From Herbidospora sakaeratensis (lineage in GTDB: Bacteria; Actinomycetota; Actinomycetes; Streptosporangiales; Streptosporangiaceae), in NCBI RefSeq assembly GCF_001570525.1, contig NZ_BBXC01000023.1, forward strand, positions 23,494 to 87,493: a stretch of DNA of 64,000 nucleotides, written 5' to 3'. The notes under the pieces were generated by a model, which saw only the letters and a program-made list of their open reading frames with translations, made no database searches and was not told the origin of the DNA. Shown here piece by piece: positions 24,617 to 32,761 of the stretch (the stretch's first letter is position 1; the number at the start of each line of letters is the position of its first letter). A program made the translations under genes and the position numbers.

Positions 24617-26221
24617 ATGCTGTCCACTACCAGGCGAGGATTCCTCGCGGGCACCGGCGGGATGTTCGCCGCCGGTCTGGCCTCCGCGAGCGTGGCCCAG
24701 ACGGCGGAGGCGCGTGCCCGCGCCCCGCGCAACATCGTCCTGATCCTCGCCGACGATCTGGGCGTGAGCGAGATCGGTCCCTACGGCCAGCGCATCATCG
24801 CGACGCCGAACCTCGACCGGATGGCGGCCCAGGGCGTGCGCTTCCGCAACGCCTTCGCGGGCTCCTCGCTCTGCGCGCCCTCCCGCTGCGCCCTCCTGAC
24901 CGGCCTGCACACCGGGCACGGGACCGTGCGCGAGAACCCCGAAGGGGGTCCGCAGCACGCGCTGAACCCGGGCGACCTGACCTTCGCCGAGGTCGCGCGG
25001 CTGGCCGGCTACCGCACCGCCCTCATCGGCAAGTGGGGTTTCGGGCCCGAGCAGCCCGACCAGGACTCCCACCCGAACGTGCGCGGTTACGACGAGTTCT
25101 ACGGCTACATCACGCACGTGCACGCCCACCAGTACTGGCCGACGTACCTGTGGCACAACCGCGAGATGGTGGCCTTCGACGGGGCGACGTACTCCCCCGA
25201 CTTCCTGCGCGACCGCGCGGTCAGGTTCATCAGGGAGTCGGCCAAGGACGGCAAGCCGTTCCTGCTCCAGTTCGCCACGATCCTGCCCCACTCGCCGAGC
25301 GAGATCCCGGGCGACGCGGGCCAGTACGCCGACGCGCCGTGGACCAAGCCCAACCGCCGCCACGCCGCCCAGGTGACCCGACTCGACGCCCACGTGGGCG
25401 ACATCCTGCGGACCCTGCGCGAGGCGGGCGTCGCCGACGACACCATCGTGATCTTCACGGCCGACAACGGCCCCCATCACGAGAAGGGCGTCGACCCGAA
25501 CATCTTCAACTCCAACGGCCCCTACCGGGGCGTCAAGCGCCAGCTGTACGACGGCGGCATCCGCGTCCCGATGATCGCCTACAACCCGTCGTTCAGCCCG
25601 AAGGTCGTCGACGACCCGGTGGCGTTGTGGGACGTGCTGCCGACGGTGGCCGACGTCGCGGGTCTCCCCGTCCCGGCCCACATCGACGGCCGATCCTTCC
25701 TCGGCGCGTTGACCGGCGGCCGCTACGCGGGCCACCCGTACCTGGTCTGGAACCGCCCGAAGAAGATGCAGGCGATCCGGCGCGGCCACTGGAAGCTGAT
25801 CCGCTTCCACCCGAACATCGCCGGCGCCGGCCCCGAGGGCCGCAACGAGCTCTACGACCTGCGCAGCGACCGGGGCGAACGCCACAACGTGGCCGAGCGC
25901 CACCCGAACCTGGTCGCCGAGCTCAACGAGCTGCTCGACGGCGCGATCGGCCCCGACCCGCGCATCCCCTACGGCCTGTCGGCCCGCGAAGAGGGCGACG
26001 GCGTGGTGGTCTCCCTGGCCAACGGCTCGGCCGGCCCGTGGACCAAGGTCCGCCTCTACCTCGACGACGACGACGCCAAGAGCGTCGGTCAGGAGCGCCT
26101 GGTCAAGGCCGAGTCGTTCGTGGCGACGTTCCCGAAGAAGGGCAGGGTCGCGCACGCCCGCTTCGTCGTGAACGGCGAGGAGATCCACTTCCGCACCAAG
26201 GTCCAGAAGGCCCCCCACTGA
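24617..26221 (+). CDS. TAT-exported sulfatase (type I, formylglycine)
   Basis: A 534-residue sulfatase. The N-terminus is a twin-arginine signal (TTRRGFLAG, R6 and R7). The sulfatase signature CAPSRCALLTG begins at C86, which a formylglycine-generating enzyme would convert to the catalytic aldehyde. Metal ligands are found in ILADDLG (residues 43-49) and TADNGPHH (about 285). After a C-terminal subdomain containing KLIRFHPN there are about 90 further residues with a beta-sandwich look. The substrate, likely a sulfated glycan or aryl sulfate, cannot be specified. AAGGA precedes the ATG. A cupin gene follows after two bases. Confidence 0.93.
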   Translation: MLSTTRRGFLAGTGGMFAAGLASASVAQTAEARARAPRNIVLILADDLGVSEIGPYGQRIIATPNLDRMAAQGVRFRNAFAGSSLCAPSRCALLTGLHTGHGTVRENPEGGPQHALNPGDLTFAEVARLAGYRTALIGKWGFGPEQPDQDSHPNVRGYDEFYGYITHVHAHQYWPTYLWHNREMVAFDGATYSPDFLRDRAVRFIRESAKDGKPFLLQFATILPHSPSEIPGDAGQYADAPWTKPNRRHAAQVTRLDAHVGDILRTLREAGVADDTIVIFTADNGPHHEKGVDPNIFNSNGPYRGVKRQLYDGGIRVPMIAYNPSFSPKVVDDPVALWDVLPTVADVAGLPVPAHIDGRSFLGALTGGRYAGHPYLVWNRPKKMQAIRRGHWKLIRFHPNIAGAGPEGRNELYDLRSDRGERHNVAERHPNLVAELNELLDGAIGPDPRIPYGLSAREEGDGVVVSLANGSAGPWTKVRLYLDDDDAKSVGQERLVKAESFVATFPKKGRVAHARFVVNGEEIHFRTKVQKAPH

Positions 26222-26223
26222 CG

Positions 26224-26544
26224 ATGCGGATCATCGAGGGCGCCGGCGTCTGGGCCGGCGCGGCCGACGACTGGACCGAGCACCTGCGCACCCCCGACCT
26301 GTCGGTGGGCACCTACTGCATCCCGGCGGGCGGCGTCGACGACCAGAGCCCCCACACCGAAGACGAGATCTACGTCGTGACGACCGGCCGCGCCCGCATC
26401 GTGACCCCCACGGGCGACGCGGAGGTCGGTCCGGGCGCGGTCATCTTCGTCCCGGCGGGCGAGGACCACCGCTTCGTCGACGTGACCGAGGACCTGACCC
26501 TCCTGGTGGTGTTCGGCCCGGCCTACGGCTCCCGCGGCGCGTGA
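26224..26544 (+). CDS. small cupin-domain protein
   Basis: A 106-residue single-domain cupin. Motif 1 is SPHTEDEIYVVTTGRARI, lacking the first of the usual paired histidines (G-X5-HXH), and motif 2 is PGAVIFVPAGEDHRF with the conserved histidine, so a metal site of H-E-H type is possible. It starts two bases after the sulfatase stop and should be co-translated with it. Cupins of this size are often sugar isomerases, lyases or metal-binding storage proteins; no specific role is visible. Confidence 0.88.
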   Translation: MRIIEGAGVWAGAADDWTEHLRTPDLSVGTYCIPAGGVDDQSPHTEDEIYVVTTGRARIVTPTGDAEVGPGAVIFVPAGEDHRFVDVTEDLTLLVVFGPAYGSRGA

Positions 26545-26578
26545 CCCGTCCTGCTCTGGGAGCTTTCCTAGATCAATA

Positions 26579-26650
26579 AGGAAACTTTCCTATTGACAAC
26601 TCAAGTGACAGCGGTGTTACATCCTCTTAATTTAAGCCGTAAAGCGCTTT
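26579..26650 (+). promoter_or_regulatory. GH16 promoter with two palindromic operators
   Basis: A -35 box TTGACA (26593-26598) and a -10 box TTACAT (26617-26622) are 18 bases apart. Directly upstream is the inverted repeat AGGAAACTTTCCT (26579-26591). Downstream of the start point is the perfect palindrome AAAGCGCTTT (26641-26650), a LacI/CcpA-like site that overlaps the leader and would block transcription when bound. Confidence 0.65.
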
Positions 26651-26662
26651 CGGAGGACTCCC

Positions 26663-27883
26663 ATGCGCCGACCGAGGCTGCTCCTCGCCCTGTTAACCGC
26701 GGCCGCCACGCTCGTCAGCGGGCTGGTGGCCATGCCGCAGGCCCAGGCCGCCATCGGGCCTGTGACCTGGTCTGATGAGTTCAACGCTCCGGCGGGCACG
26801 TCGATCGACGGGTCCAAGTGGAAGTTCGACATCGGCGGCGGCGGCTGGGGCAACAACGAGCAGCAGTACTACACGAACTCGACTCGCAACGTTTACCACG
26901 ACGGCGCGGGCAACCTCGCGATCACGGCCCGGCGGGAGAACCCGTCGAACCTCCAGTGCCACTACGGGACCTGCCAGTACACCTCCGGCCGCATCCTCAC
27001 GGCCGACCGGTTCACGCAGGCGTACGGCCGGTTCGAGGCGCGGCTGAAGATCCCGCGGGGGCAGGGCATCTGGCCGGCGTTCTGGATGCTGGGCGGCGGC
27101 ACCTGGCCCAACGGCGGCGAGATCGACATCATGGAGAACGTCGGCAACCAGCCGAACACGGTCTACGGCACCGTCCACGGCCCCGGGTACTTCGGCGGCA
27201 CGGCGGTCGGCGGGAACCGGTCGATCGGCGCGCCGCTCGCCGACGCCTTCCACACCTACCGCGTCGACTGGTCGCCCAACCTGATCATCTGGTACCTCGA
27301 CGGCTCGGAGTTCTTCCGCGTCACCCCCTCCAGCCTGCGCGGCAACGCCTGGGTGTTCGACCACCCGTTCTTCATGATCCTGAACGTGGCGGTCGGCGGC
27401 TACTGGCCCGGCTACCCCGACGGCACCACCCAGTTCCCGCAGACCATGCTGATCGACTACGTCCGCGTCTCGGCCTGGCAGCCCGACGGCGGGGGCGGCA
27501 CCGGAAGCAACCTGCGCTCGGCCCTGAACAGCAAGTGCGTCGACATCCCCGCCGCCAACCCGGTCGACGCCGCGAGACTGCAGATGTACGACTGCAACGG
27601 CACCGCCGCCCAGCAGTGGTCGGTCAACTCCGACGGCACGGTCCGCGCGATGGGCAAGTGCATGGACGCCGCCGCGGCCGGCACCGCCAACGGCACCCCG
27701 ATCCAGCTCTACACGTGCAACGGCACCGCCGCCCAGCGGTTCACCCTGTCGGGCGCGGGTGACCTGGTGAACATCGCCGCCAACAGATGCGTCGACATCG
27801 CCGGCCGCAACACCGCCAACGGAGCACAGCTCCAGCTGTGGGACTGCACGGGCGCCTCCAACCAGAAGTGGTCGCGCTCGTAA
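26663..27883 (+). CDS. secreted GH16 beta-1,3-glucanase with ricin-type lectin domain
   Basis: A 406-residue secreted enzyme. The signal peptide is cut near AQA-A at residue 30. The GH16 domain (about 34-275) has the catalytic motif GGEIDIMENVG with nucleophile E153 and acid/base E158, and SGRILTADRF and HTYRVDWSPN are typical of laminarinases. A glycine linker leads to a beta-trefoil of three repeats (about 285-406) with KCVDIP, KCMDAA and RCVDIA and QQW/QKW ends. It probably degrades fungal or algal beta-1,3-glucan. CGGAGGA stands in front of the ATG. A strong hairpin terminator follows. Confidence 0.94.
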   Translation: MRRPRLLLALLTAAATLVSGLVAMPQAQAAIGPVTWSDEFNAPAGTSIDGSKWKFDIGGGGWGNNEQQYYTNSTRNVYHDGAGNLAITARRENPSNLQCHYGTCQYTSGRILTADRFTQAYGRFEARLKIPRGQGIWPAFWMLGGGTWPNGGEIDIMENVGNQPNTVYGTVHGPGYFGGTAVGGNRSIGAPLADAFHTYRVDWSPNLIIWYLDGSEFFRVTPSSLRGNAWVFDHPFFMILNVAVGGYWPGYPDGTTQFPQTMLIDYVRVSAWQPDGGGGTGSNLRSALNSKCVDIPAANPVDAARLQMYDCNGTAAQQWSVNSDGTVRAMGKCMDAAAAGTANGTPIQLYTCNGTAAQRFTLSGAGDLVNIAANRCVDIAGRNTANGAQLQLWDCTGASNQKWSRS

Positions 27884-27897
27884 CGTCCACCAAAAAG

Positions 27898-27934
27898 AGA
27901 AGAGGGCGCCCGCGACCCGGGCGCCCTCTTCTTT
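27898..27934 (+). terminator. intrinsic terminator after GH16
   Basis: A 15-bp stem (27898-27912 with 27918-27932) has a five-base CGACC loop and ends in a short T-rich tail. It lies 15 bases after the stop codon. Confidence 0.88.
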
Positions 27935-27997
27935 GCCCGGAGTTCTGCCTGTTTCAGGCTTAATTCAGTCGTGACACGCCGGTCAGCCGGTTGAGTA

Positions 27998-28052
27998 TTG
28001 ACGGTTTTCGGCACCGGTCCGATACTCGGTTCACTCCGAGAGAGCGTTCTCT
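27998..28052 (+). promoter_or_regulatory. ROK gene promoter and operator
   Basis: TTGACG (27998-28003) and GATACT (28021-28026) are 17 bases apart. Thirteen bases further is the near-perfect palindrome AGAGAGCGTTCTCT (28039-28052, one mismatched pair), inside the transcribed leader. Autoregulation by ROK or control by a LacI protein are both possible. Confidence 0.6.
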
Positions 28053-28067
28053 GTGAGGGGGTGAACC

Positions 28068-29216
28068 ATGTCCCGGCGGATCGCCAACCGCACCCGTGTC
28101 ATCCGCGCCCTGCGTGAGCGCGGTCCGTTGTCGCGCCGGGAACTGGCCGGCATCGGGTTGTCCCGGTCGACCGTCACCTCGGTCGTCGACGAGCTCGCCG
28201 GCTCGGGGCTGGTCGTGGAGGTCTCCGGGCCCGCCCGGGGGGCCGGGCGGCCGGCGCAGCTCATCTCGCTCTCCCCCGCGCTCGGGGTGGCGGTGGGGGT
28301 CGAGATCGCCAACGGGGTGGTCCGGGCGGCGGTCTGCGATCTCTCCCGGCGGCTGCTCGCCCATGAGGCGGTCGCGGTCGACGAGCGTACCGGACCCGAA
28401 GAGACGCTGGTCGTGGTGGCCGGGCTGGTCGACCGGCTGCTGGCCGGGCGCTCGCGCGACGACGTGCTCGGGGTGGGCATCGCGATCCCGGGGCCGATCC
28501 AGCGCGGCACCGGGCGCAACGGGCGGGCGACCACGCTGAAGCCGTGGGTGGACGTCAACCCCTACGTCACCGCGGCCGAGGCGCTGAAGTTGCCGATCGC
28601 CGTCGACAACGACGCCAACCTCGCCGCCGTCGCCGAGGCCACGTGGGGCGCGGCGCGCGGGCTGCGGGACGTCGCCTACGTCTACTCCGCCGCCGGCATC
28701 GGCGTCGGGTTCATCCTCAACGGGTCCCTGTACGCCGGGGCGAACGGCACCGCCGGGGAGCTCGGCCACACCACGATCGACGAGAACGGCGAGATCTGCG
28801 AGTGCGGCGGCCGGGGCTGCCTGAACACGCTGGCCAACGCCGCGTCGATCTCCCTCAACCTGCGCCGGAGCCATGGACGCGAACTGTCCATCGCCGAGGT
28901 CATCACGCTGGCCCACCAAGGGGATCTCGGTTGCCGCCGGGTCATCGCCGACGCGGGCCGGCACATCGGGCTGGCCGCGGCCAACCTCTACAACCTGCTC
29001 GACCCCGAGCTGATCATCCTGGGCGGGAACCTCGCGCCCGCCGGGGAGATCCTCCTGGGGCCGCTGCGGGAGTCGATGGCCCGCCGGGCCATCCACGCCG
29101 GGGAGGTGCTGCCGCCCTTCATCGTCGGCGAGCTCGATCAGGACGTGGTGGTCGGGATGGGCGCCGCCGCCGTCGTGTTGCGGGACGACGAGAGGTTCCC
29201 GCTGCCCGACAGGTGA
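28068..29216 (+). CDS. ROK family transcriptional regulator
   Basis: A 382-residue NagC/XylR-type regulator. The N-terminal winged helix (about 5-65) reads NRTRVIRALRERGPLSRRELAG then SRSTVTSVVDELAGSGLV. The ROK sugar-kinase-like domain follows, with DNDANLAAVAEATWGAARG and the zinc motif GELGHTTIDENGEICECGGRGCLNT (one histidine, three cysteines). The catalytic DNDAN aspartate is kept, so sugar binding is likely. The gene precedes a sugar ABC importer from which it is separated by a terminator. It probably represses that importer until the sugar or sugar phosphate is present. Confidence 0.94.
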   Translation: MSRRIANRTRVIRALRERGPLSRRELAGIGLSRSTVTSVVDELAGSGLVVEVSGPARGAGRPAQLISLSPALGVAVGVEIANGVVRAAVCDLSRRLLAHEAVAVDERTGPEETLVVVAGLVDRLLAGRSRDDVLGVGIAIPGPIQRGTGRNGRATTLKPWVDVNPYVTAAEALKLPIAVDNDANLAAVAEATWGAARGLRDVAYVYSAAGIGVGFILNGSLYAGANGTAGELGHTTIDENGEICECGGRGCLNTLANAASISLNLRRSHGRELSIAEVITLAHQGDLGCRRVIADAGRHIGLAAANLYNLLDPELIILGGNLAPAGEILLGPLRESMARRAIHAGEVLPPFIVGELDQDVVVGMGAAAVVLRDDERFPLPDR

Positions 29217-29217
29217 C

Positions 29218-29255
29218 GGCCCGGCTCACGGTTGCCGCCGGGAGCCGGGCCTTTT
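29218..29255 (+). terminator. intrinsic terminator between ROK gene and sugar importer
   Basis: Ten-base arms (29218-29227 and 29242-29251) with a 14-base loop are followed by TTTT. It begins one base after the ROK stop, so most transcripts should end here and the importer should have its own promoter or depend on readthrough. Confidence 0.8.
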
Positions 29256-29257
29256 AC

Positions 29258-29278
29258 GCCACGGGGTGGGCCCGTGGC
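29258..29278 (+). promoter_or_regulatory. second hairpin in the leader of the sugar-binding protein gene
   Basis: GCCACGGG (29258-29265) and CCCGTGGC (29271-29278) form a perfect eight-base stem with a five-base loop. It lies 25 bases before the start codon, directly after the terminator. It could be an operator or an mRNA element; I cannot tell which. Confidence 0.45.
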
Positions 29279-29302
29279 GGCGACACAAAAAGTGGAGCAG
29301 TC

Positions 29303-30394
29303 ATGAATTTACCTCGCCTCGGCATGCTCATCGTGCTGGTGCTGGCGACGGCCTGCGGGACGGCGGCCGAGCCGCCCGCGTCGGCCCCCGCGGGCGCCGG
29401 AGGGAAGCTGAAGATCGCCCTGTCCAACTCGTTCATCGGGAACCAGTGGCGGGTCGAGATGGAGAACGTCTTCAAGGCGGCGTGCGCGATGCCGCCGTAC
29501 AAGGACCAGGTCGAGTGCAGCGTCTTCAACGCCGGCAACGACGTGTCGACGCAGTCGCGGCAGATCTCCAACCTGATCTCGCAGGGCGTCGACGGCATCG
29601 TCATCAACGCGGCCTCCACGAGCGGGCTCAACGGGGTCGTGCAGCAGGCCTGTGACCGGGGGATCACCGTGGTGTCCTTCGACAACACCGTCGATCACCC
29701 GTGCGGGATCACGGTCAACACCGACCAGGTGAAGTTCGGGCAGCAGCTGGCGCAGTTCATCGTCGACGAGCTCGGCGGCAGCGGCAACGTGGTGATGGTC
29801 ACCGGCGTGGCCGGGACCGGCGCCGACAACGACCGCAACAAGGGCGCCAAGGAGGTGTTCGCGGCCAACCCCGGCATCAAGGTGGTGGCCGAGTACAGCG
29901 GCATGTGGGACTCGGCGACCGCCCAGCGGGTCACGGCCGCGCAGTTGCCGAGCCTGCCCGACGTCGACGGCGTGTGGGTCTCGGGCGGCACCGACGGCGT
30001 CATCAAGGCGTTCGCCGACGCCAAGCGGGAGATGCCGGTGTTCGGCGGGGAGGCCGAGAACGGCTTCCGCAAGTACATGGCCGGCACCCTGACGCCGCAG
30101 GTCAAGGGCATGTCGATCGGCCAGCCGCCCTACCTGTCGGTGGTCGCGCTGGAACTGGCGCGGGCGGTCATCAAGAAGGAGCGTGAGAAGGGCAACCTGA
30201 CGATCCCGTTCCCGGTCGTGACCGGCTCGGCGCTGACCCCGGGTGAGACCGTCTTCCCCGACCTGCCCGACAGCTTCTTCGCCGACTTCACCGACTCGGG
30301 CCCGAACGCGATCCTGGTCCTGTGCCAGCAGGCCGCGACCGACGGCACCCCCTGTCCTGGCGCGACCCTCTCCGTCAAGCTCGGCACCCCATGA
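29303..30394 (+). CDS. sugar ABC transporter substrate-binding lipoprotein (YtfQ-like)
   Basis: A 363-residue periplasmic-binding-protein type 1 domain (Peripla_BP_4). The N-terminus is a lipoprotein signal with lipobox ATAC, cysteine near residue 18. KIALSNSFIGNQWR, SNLISQGVDGIVINAAS and SFDNTVDHPCGITVNTDQVKFGQQ are typical of ribose/galactofuranose-type binders; several cysteines in the mature part may form disulfides. With an RbsA-type ATPase and two different permeases behind it in the order seen in E. coli ytfQ-ytfR-ytfT-yjfF, a furanose or pentose is the likely ligand. The ATG has GGAG upstream and the stop overlaps the ATPase start as ATGA. Confidence 0.9.
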   Translation: MNLPRLGMLIVLVLATACGTAAEPPASAPAGAGGKLKIALSNSFIGNQWRVEMENVFKAACAMPPYKDQVECSVFNAGNDVSTQSRQISNLISQGVDGIVINAASTSGLNGVVQQACDRGITVVSFDNTVDHPCGITVNTDQVKFGQQLAQFIVDELGGSGNVVMVTGVAGTGADNDRNKGAKEVFAANPGIKVVAEYSGMWDSATAQRVTAAQLPSLPDVDGVWVSGGTDGVIKAFADAKREMPVFGGEAENGFRKYMAGTLTPQVKGMSIGQPPYLSVVALELARAVIKKEREKGNLTIPFPVVTGSALTPGETVFPDLPDSFFADFTDSGPNAILVLCQQAATDGTPCPGATLSVKLGTP

Positions 30395-31842
30395 CCGTCG
30401 TGGCCACCGGGGTCGGCCGCGCGTTCGGCGGCGTCCAGGCCCTCCGGGACGCGTCCTTCGCGGCGCGTCCCGGGGAGATCCACGCCCTGGCCGGGGAGAA
30501 CGGCGCCGGGAAGAGCACCCTCATCAAGGTGCTCTGCGGCGCGATCCGCGCCGACACCGGGACCGTCACGGTCGAGGGCCGGATCGCGACCGCCTTCCAG
30601 GAGCTCTCCCTGCTGCCCGACCTGACCGTGGCGGAGAACCTGCTGCTGGCCGCGCCGCCCCGGGGGCGGCTCGGCCTGGTCCGCCGCGGCCGCCTCGCCG
30701 ACGAGGCCGCCCTCGTGCTCTCCCGGTACGGGGCCACCGGCGTCGACCCCCGCTCCCCCGCCCGTGACCTGGCCGTCTCGCAGAAACAGGTGGTCGAACT
30801 GGTGCGGGTGCTGGCCATGGAACCCGACGTCGTCTTCCTGGACGAGCCCACGGCCGCCCTGGCCGAACGCGAGGTCGACTGGCTCGCCGGGCACATGCGC
30901 CGCCTGCGGGACGCCGGGGCGTGCGTCATCTTCACCTCGCACCGCTGGCGGGAGATCGAACGCCTGGCCGACCGGGTGACCGTCTTCCGCAACGGCACCG
31001 ACGTGGCGACCCGCGAGCGGCTGACCGAGGAGGAGGCGATCACGCTGATGACGGGCCGGACCCTGGGCGCCACCTATCCCGATATTTCGGGAATCGTTCC
31101 CGGAGAGAACGCGCTGACGGTGTCCGGCCTGACGAGCGGGCGGCTCCGCGAGGTGTCGTTCGAGCTGCGCAGGGGCGAGATCCTGGGCGTGGGCGGCCTG
31201 GCCGGGCAGGGCCAGCGGGACCTCTTCCTGACCCTGTTCGGCGCGGGCAAGCCGACCGCCGGGGGGTTGTCGGCGGGCGGGTCGAGAGCCCGCGCGGTGC
31301 GGCAGCCCCGGGACGCGATCAGGGCGGGCATCGCCTACGTGCCCGAGGACCGGAAGGCCGAAGGGCTGCTGCTGCACCTGTCGATCCGCGACAACGTCGC
31401 GCTCGCCACCCTGGCCCGGCGTTCCCGCGCCGGGTTCATCCGGCAGCGGGCGGAGAAGGCCGCCGTCTCGGGCATCGCCGCGAAACTGGACATCGGGGCC
31501 GGGCGCTCGACGGCGCAGGCGGCCGGCACGTTGTCGGGCGGCAACCAGCAGAAGGCGGTGATGGCGCGCTGGTTGCTCACCGACGCCGACGTCTTCCTCC
31601 TCTACGACGTCACCCGGGGCGTGGACGCCGCCACCAAGCACGACATCTACCACCTCATCGCCGACCTGGCCCGCGACGGCAAGGCGATCCTCTTCTACTC
31701 CAGCGAGACCGAGGAGATCGCGGGCCTGTGCCACCGGGTGCTGGTCCTGCGCGAGGGCCGCATCGTGAGCGAGCTCCGCGGCCCGGTCGGCGACGCGGAG
31801 ACGATCGTCGCCGCCTCGATCAGGGAGCCCGCCGATGCGTGA
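30391..31842 (+). CDS. sugar ABC transporter ATPase, tandem NBD (RbsA/YtfR family)
   Basis: A 483-residue protein with two fused nucleotide-binding domains. The first (about 1-225) has Walker A GENGAGKST, Walker B VVFLDEPTAAL and a switch histidine in TSHRW. The second (about 235-483) has a degenerate P-loop region (GVGGLAGQGQRD, as usual in RbsA), the signature LSGGNQQKAVMARWL, but its Walker B reads FLLYDVTRGVD instead of LDEPTRGVD, so the catalytic glutamate is valine. ATP turnover must therefore rest on the first site. The ATG at 30391 overlaps the SBP stop; a longer upstream frame is a shadow. Confidence 0.93.
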   Translation: MTVVATGVGRAFGGVQALRDASFAARPGEIHALAGENGAGKSTLIKVLCGAIRADTGTVTVEGRIATAFQELSLLPDLTVAENLLLAAPPRGRLGLVRRGRLADEAALVLSRYGATGVDPRSPARDLAVSQKQVVELVRVLAMEPDVVFLDEPTAALAEREVDWLAGHMRRLRDAGACVIFTSHRWREIERLADRVTVFRNGTDVATRERLTEEEAITLMTGRTLGATYPDISGIVPGENALTVSGLTSGRLREVSFELRRGEILGVGGLAGQGQRDLFLTLFGAGKPTAGGLSAGGSRARAVRQPRDAIRAGIAYVPEDRKAEGLLLHLSIRDNVALATLARRSRAGFIRQRAEKAAVSGIAAKLDIGAGRSTAQAAGTLSGGNQQKAVMARWLLTDADVFLLYDVTRGVDAATKHDIYHLIADLARDGKAILFYSSETEEIAGLCHRVLVLREGRIVSELRGPVGDAETIVAASIREPADA

Positions 31843-32761
31843 TCTCCAGGACCGGCTCGGCTACCTCGTGCTGGCCGCGACCGCGCTCGCCTACTTCGCC
31901 GTCTACACCACCAGCCTGGGCCGTCCGCCCGGGTCGTTCGACTACCTCGCCATCCTCAACACCACGATGCCGCTCGTGCTGGTCGCGCTCGGCCAGAGCC
32001 TCGTCGTGCTCACCGGCGGCATCGACCTGTCGGTCGGCGGGGTCGTGAGCCTCTGCGTCGCGATCACCGCCGCCACCGGGGGCGCCCCCGGCTGGATCGT
32101 CGCCGTCGTGCTGCTCGGCGCGCTCTGCGGCCTGGTCAACGGCCTGGTCGTGGCGTACGGCCGGATCGCGCCCATTCTCACCACCCTGGCCACGCTGTCG
32201 GTCTACACCGGGGCGGCCCTCTGGGTGCTGCCCGTCCCGGGCGGGTCGATCGTGCCCGAGGTCAGAGCGGTGTTGTCGAACCCGAACGTGCCCACCGGCC
32301 TGGGCTGGCTGGCGCTGGCCGTGGCGGGCTGGTGGGTGCTGCGCCGGACCCGGTTCGGTCTGCGCGTCTACGCCGTCGGCAGCGACGAGACCGCCGCCCG
32401 CGCGGTCGGCGTACCGGTCGAGCGGGTCAAGGCGACGGTCTACGCGCTCTCGGGACTGTGCTCGGCCGCCGCGGCCGTCTTCTACGTCGCCACGACGACG
32501 GCGGGCGACGCCAACGCCGGGGCGCCGTTCATCCTCACGTCCATCGCCTCGGTCGTCGTCGGCGGGGTCGCGTTCACCGGCGGGAGGGGCAGCGCCATGG
32601 GCGCGGTGGCGGGCGCGGTCGCGCTCACGCTGGTCATCGACGTGTTGTTCTTCGCCGGCATCGACCCGCTCTACCAGTCGCTCTTCCAGGGGTTGTTCCT
32701 GGTCGTCGCGGTGCTGCTCGGCACCGGGGCCGCGCTGCTCGCCCGTAGGAGGGCCGCGTGA
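31835..32761 (+). CDS. sugar ABC transporter permease (RbsC/YtfT family)
   Basis: A 308-residue permease of the BPD_transp_2 class with about nine or ten hydrophobic segments. The family motif LVVLTGGIDLSVGGVVSLC lies near residues 56-75, and GRIAPILTTLATLSVYTG and the docking segment GSDETAARAVGVPVERVKATVYALSG are also typical. It overlaps the ATPase gene by eight bases and the second permease by four. Two non-identical permeases suggest a heterodimeric channel. Confidence 0.92.
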   Translation: MRDLQDRLGYLVLAATALAYFAVYTTSLGRPPGSFDYLAILNTTMPLVLVALGQSLVVLTGGIDLSVGGVVSLCVAITAATGGAPGWIVAVVLLGALCGLVNGLVVAYGRIAPILTTLATLSVYTGAALWVLPVPGGSIVPEVRAVLSNPNVPTGLGWLALAVAGWWVLRRTRFGLRVYAVGSDETAARAVGVPVERVKATVYALSGLCSAAAAVFYVATTTAGDANAGAPFILTSIASVVVGGVAFTGGRGSAMGAVAGAVALTLVIDVLFFAGIDPLYQSLFQGLFLVVAVLLGTGAALLARRRAA

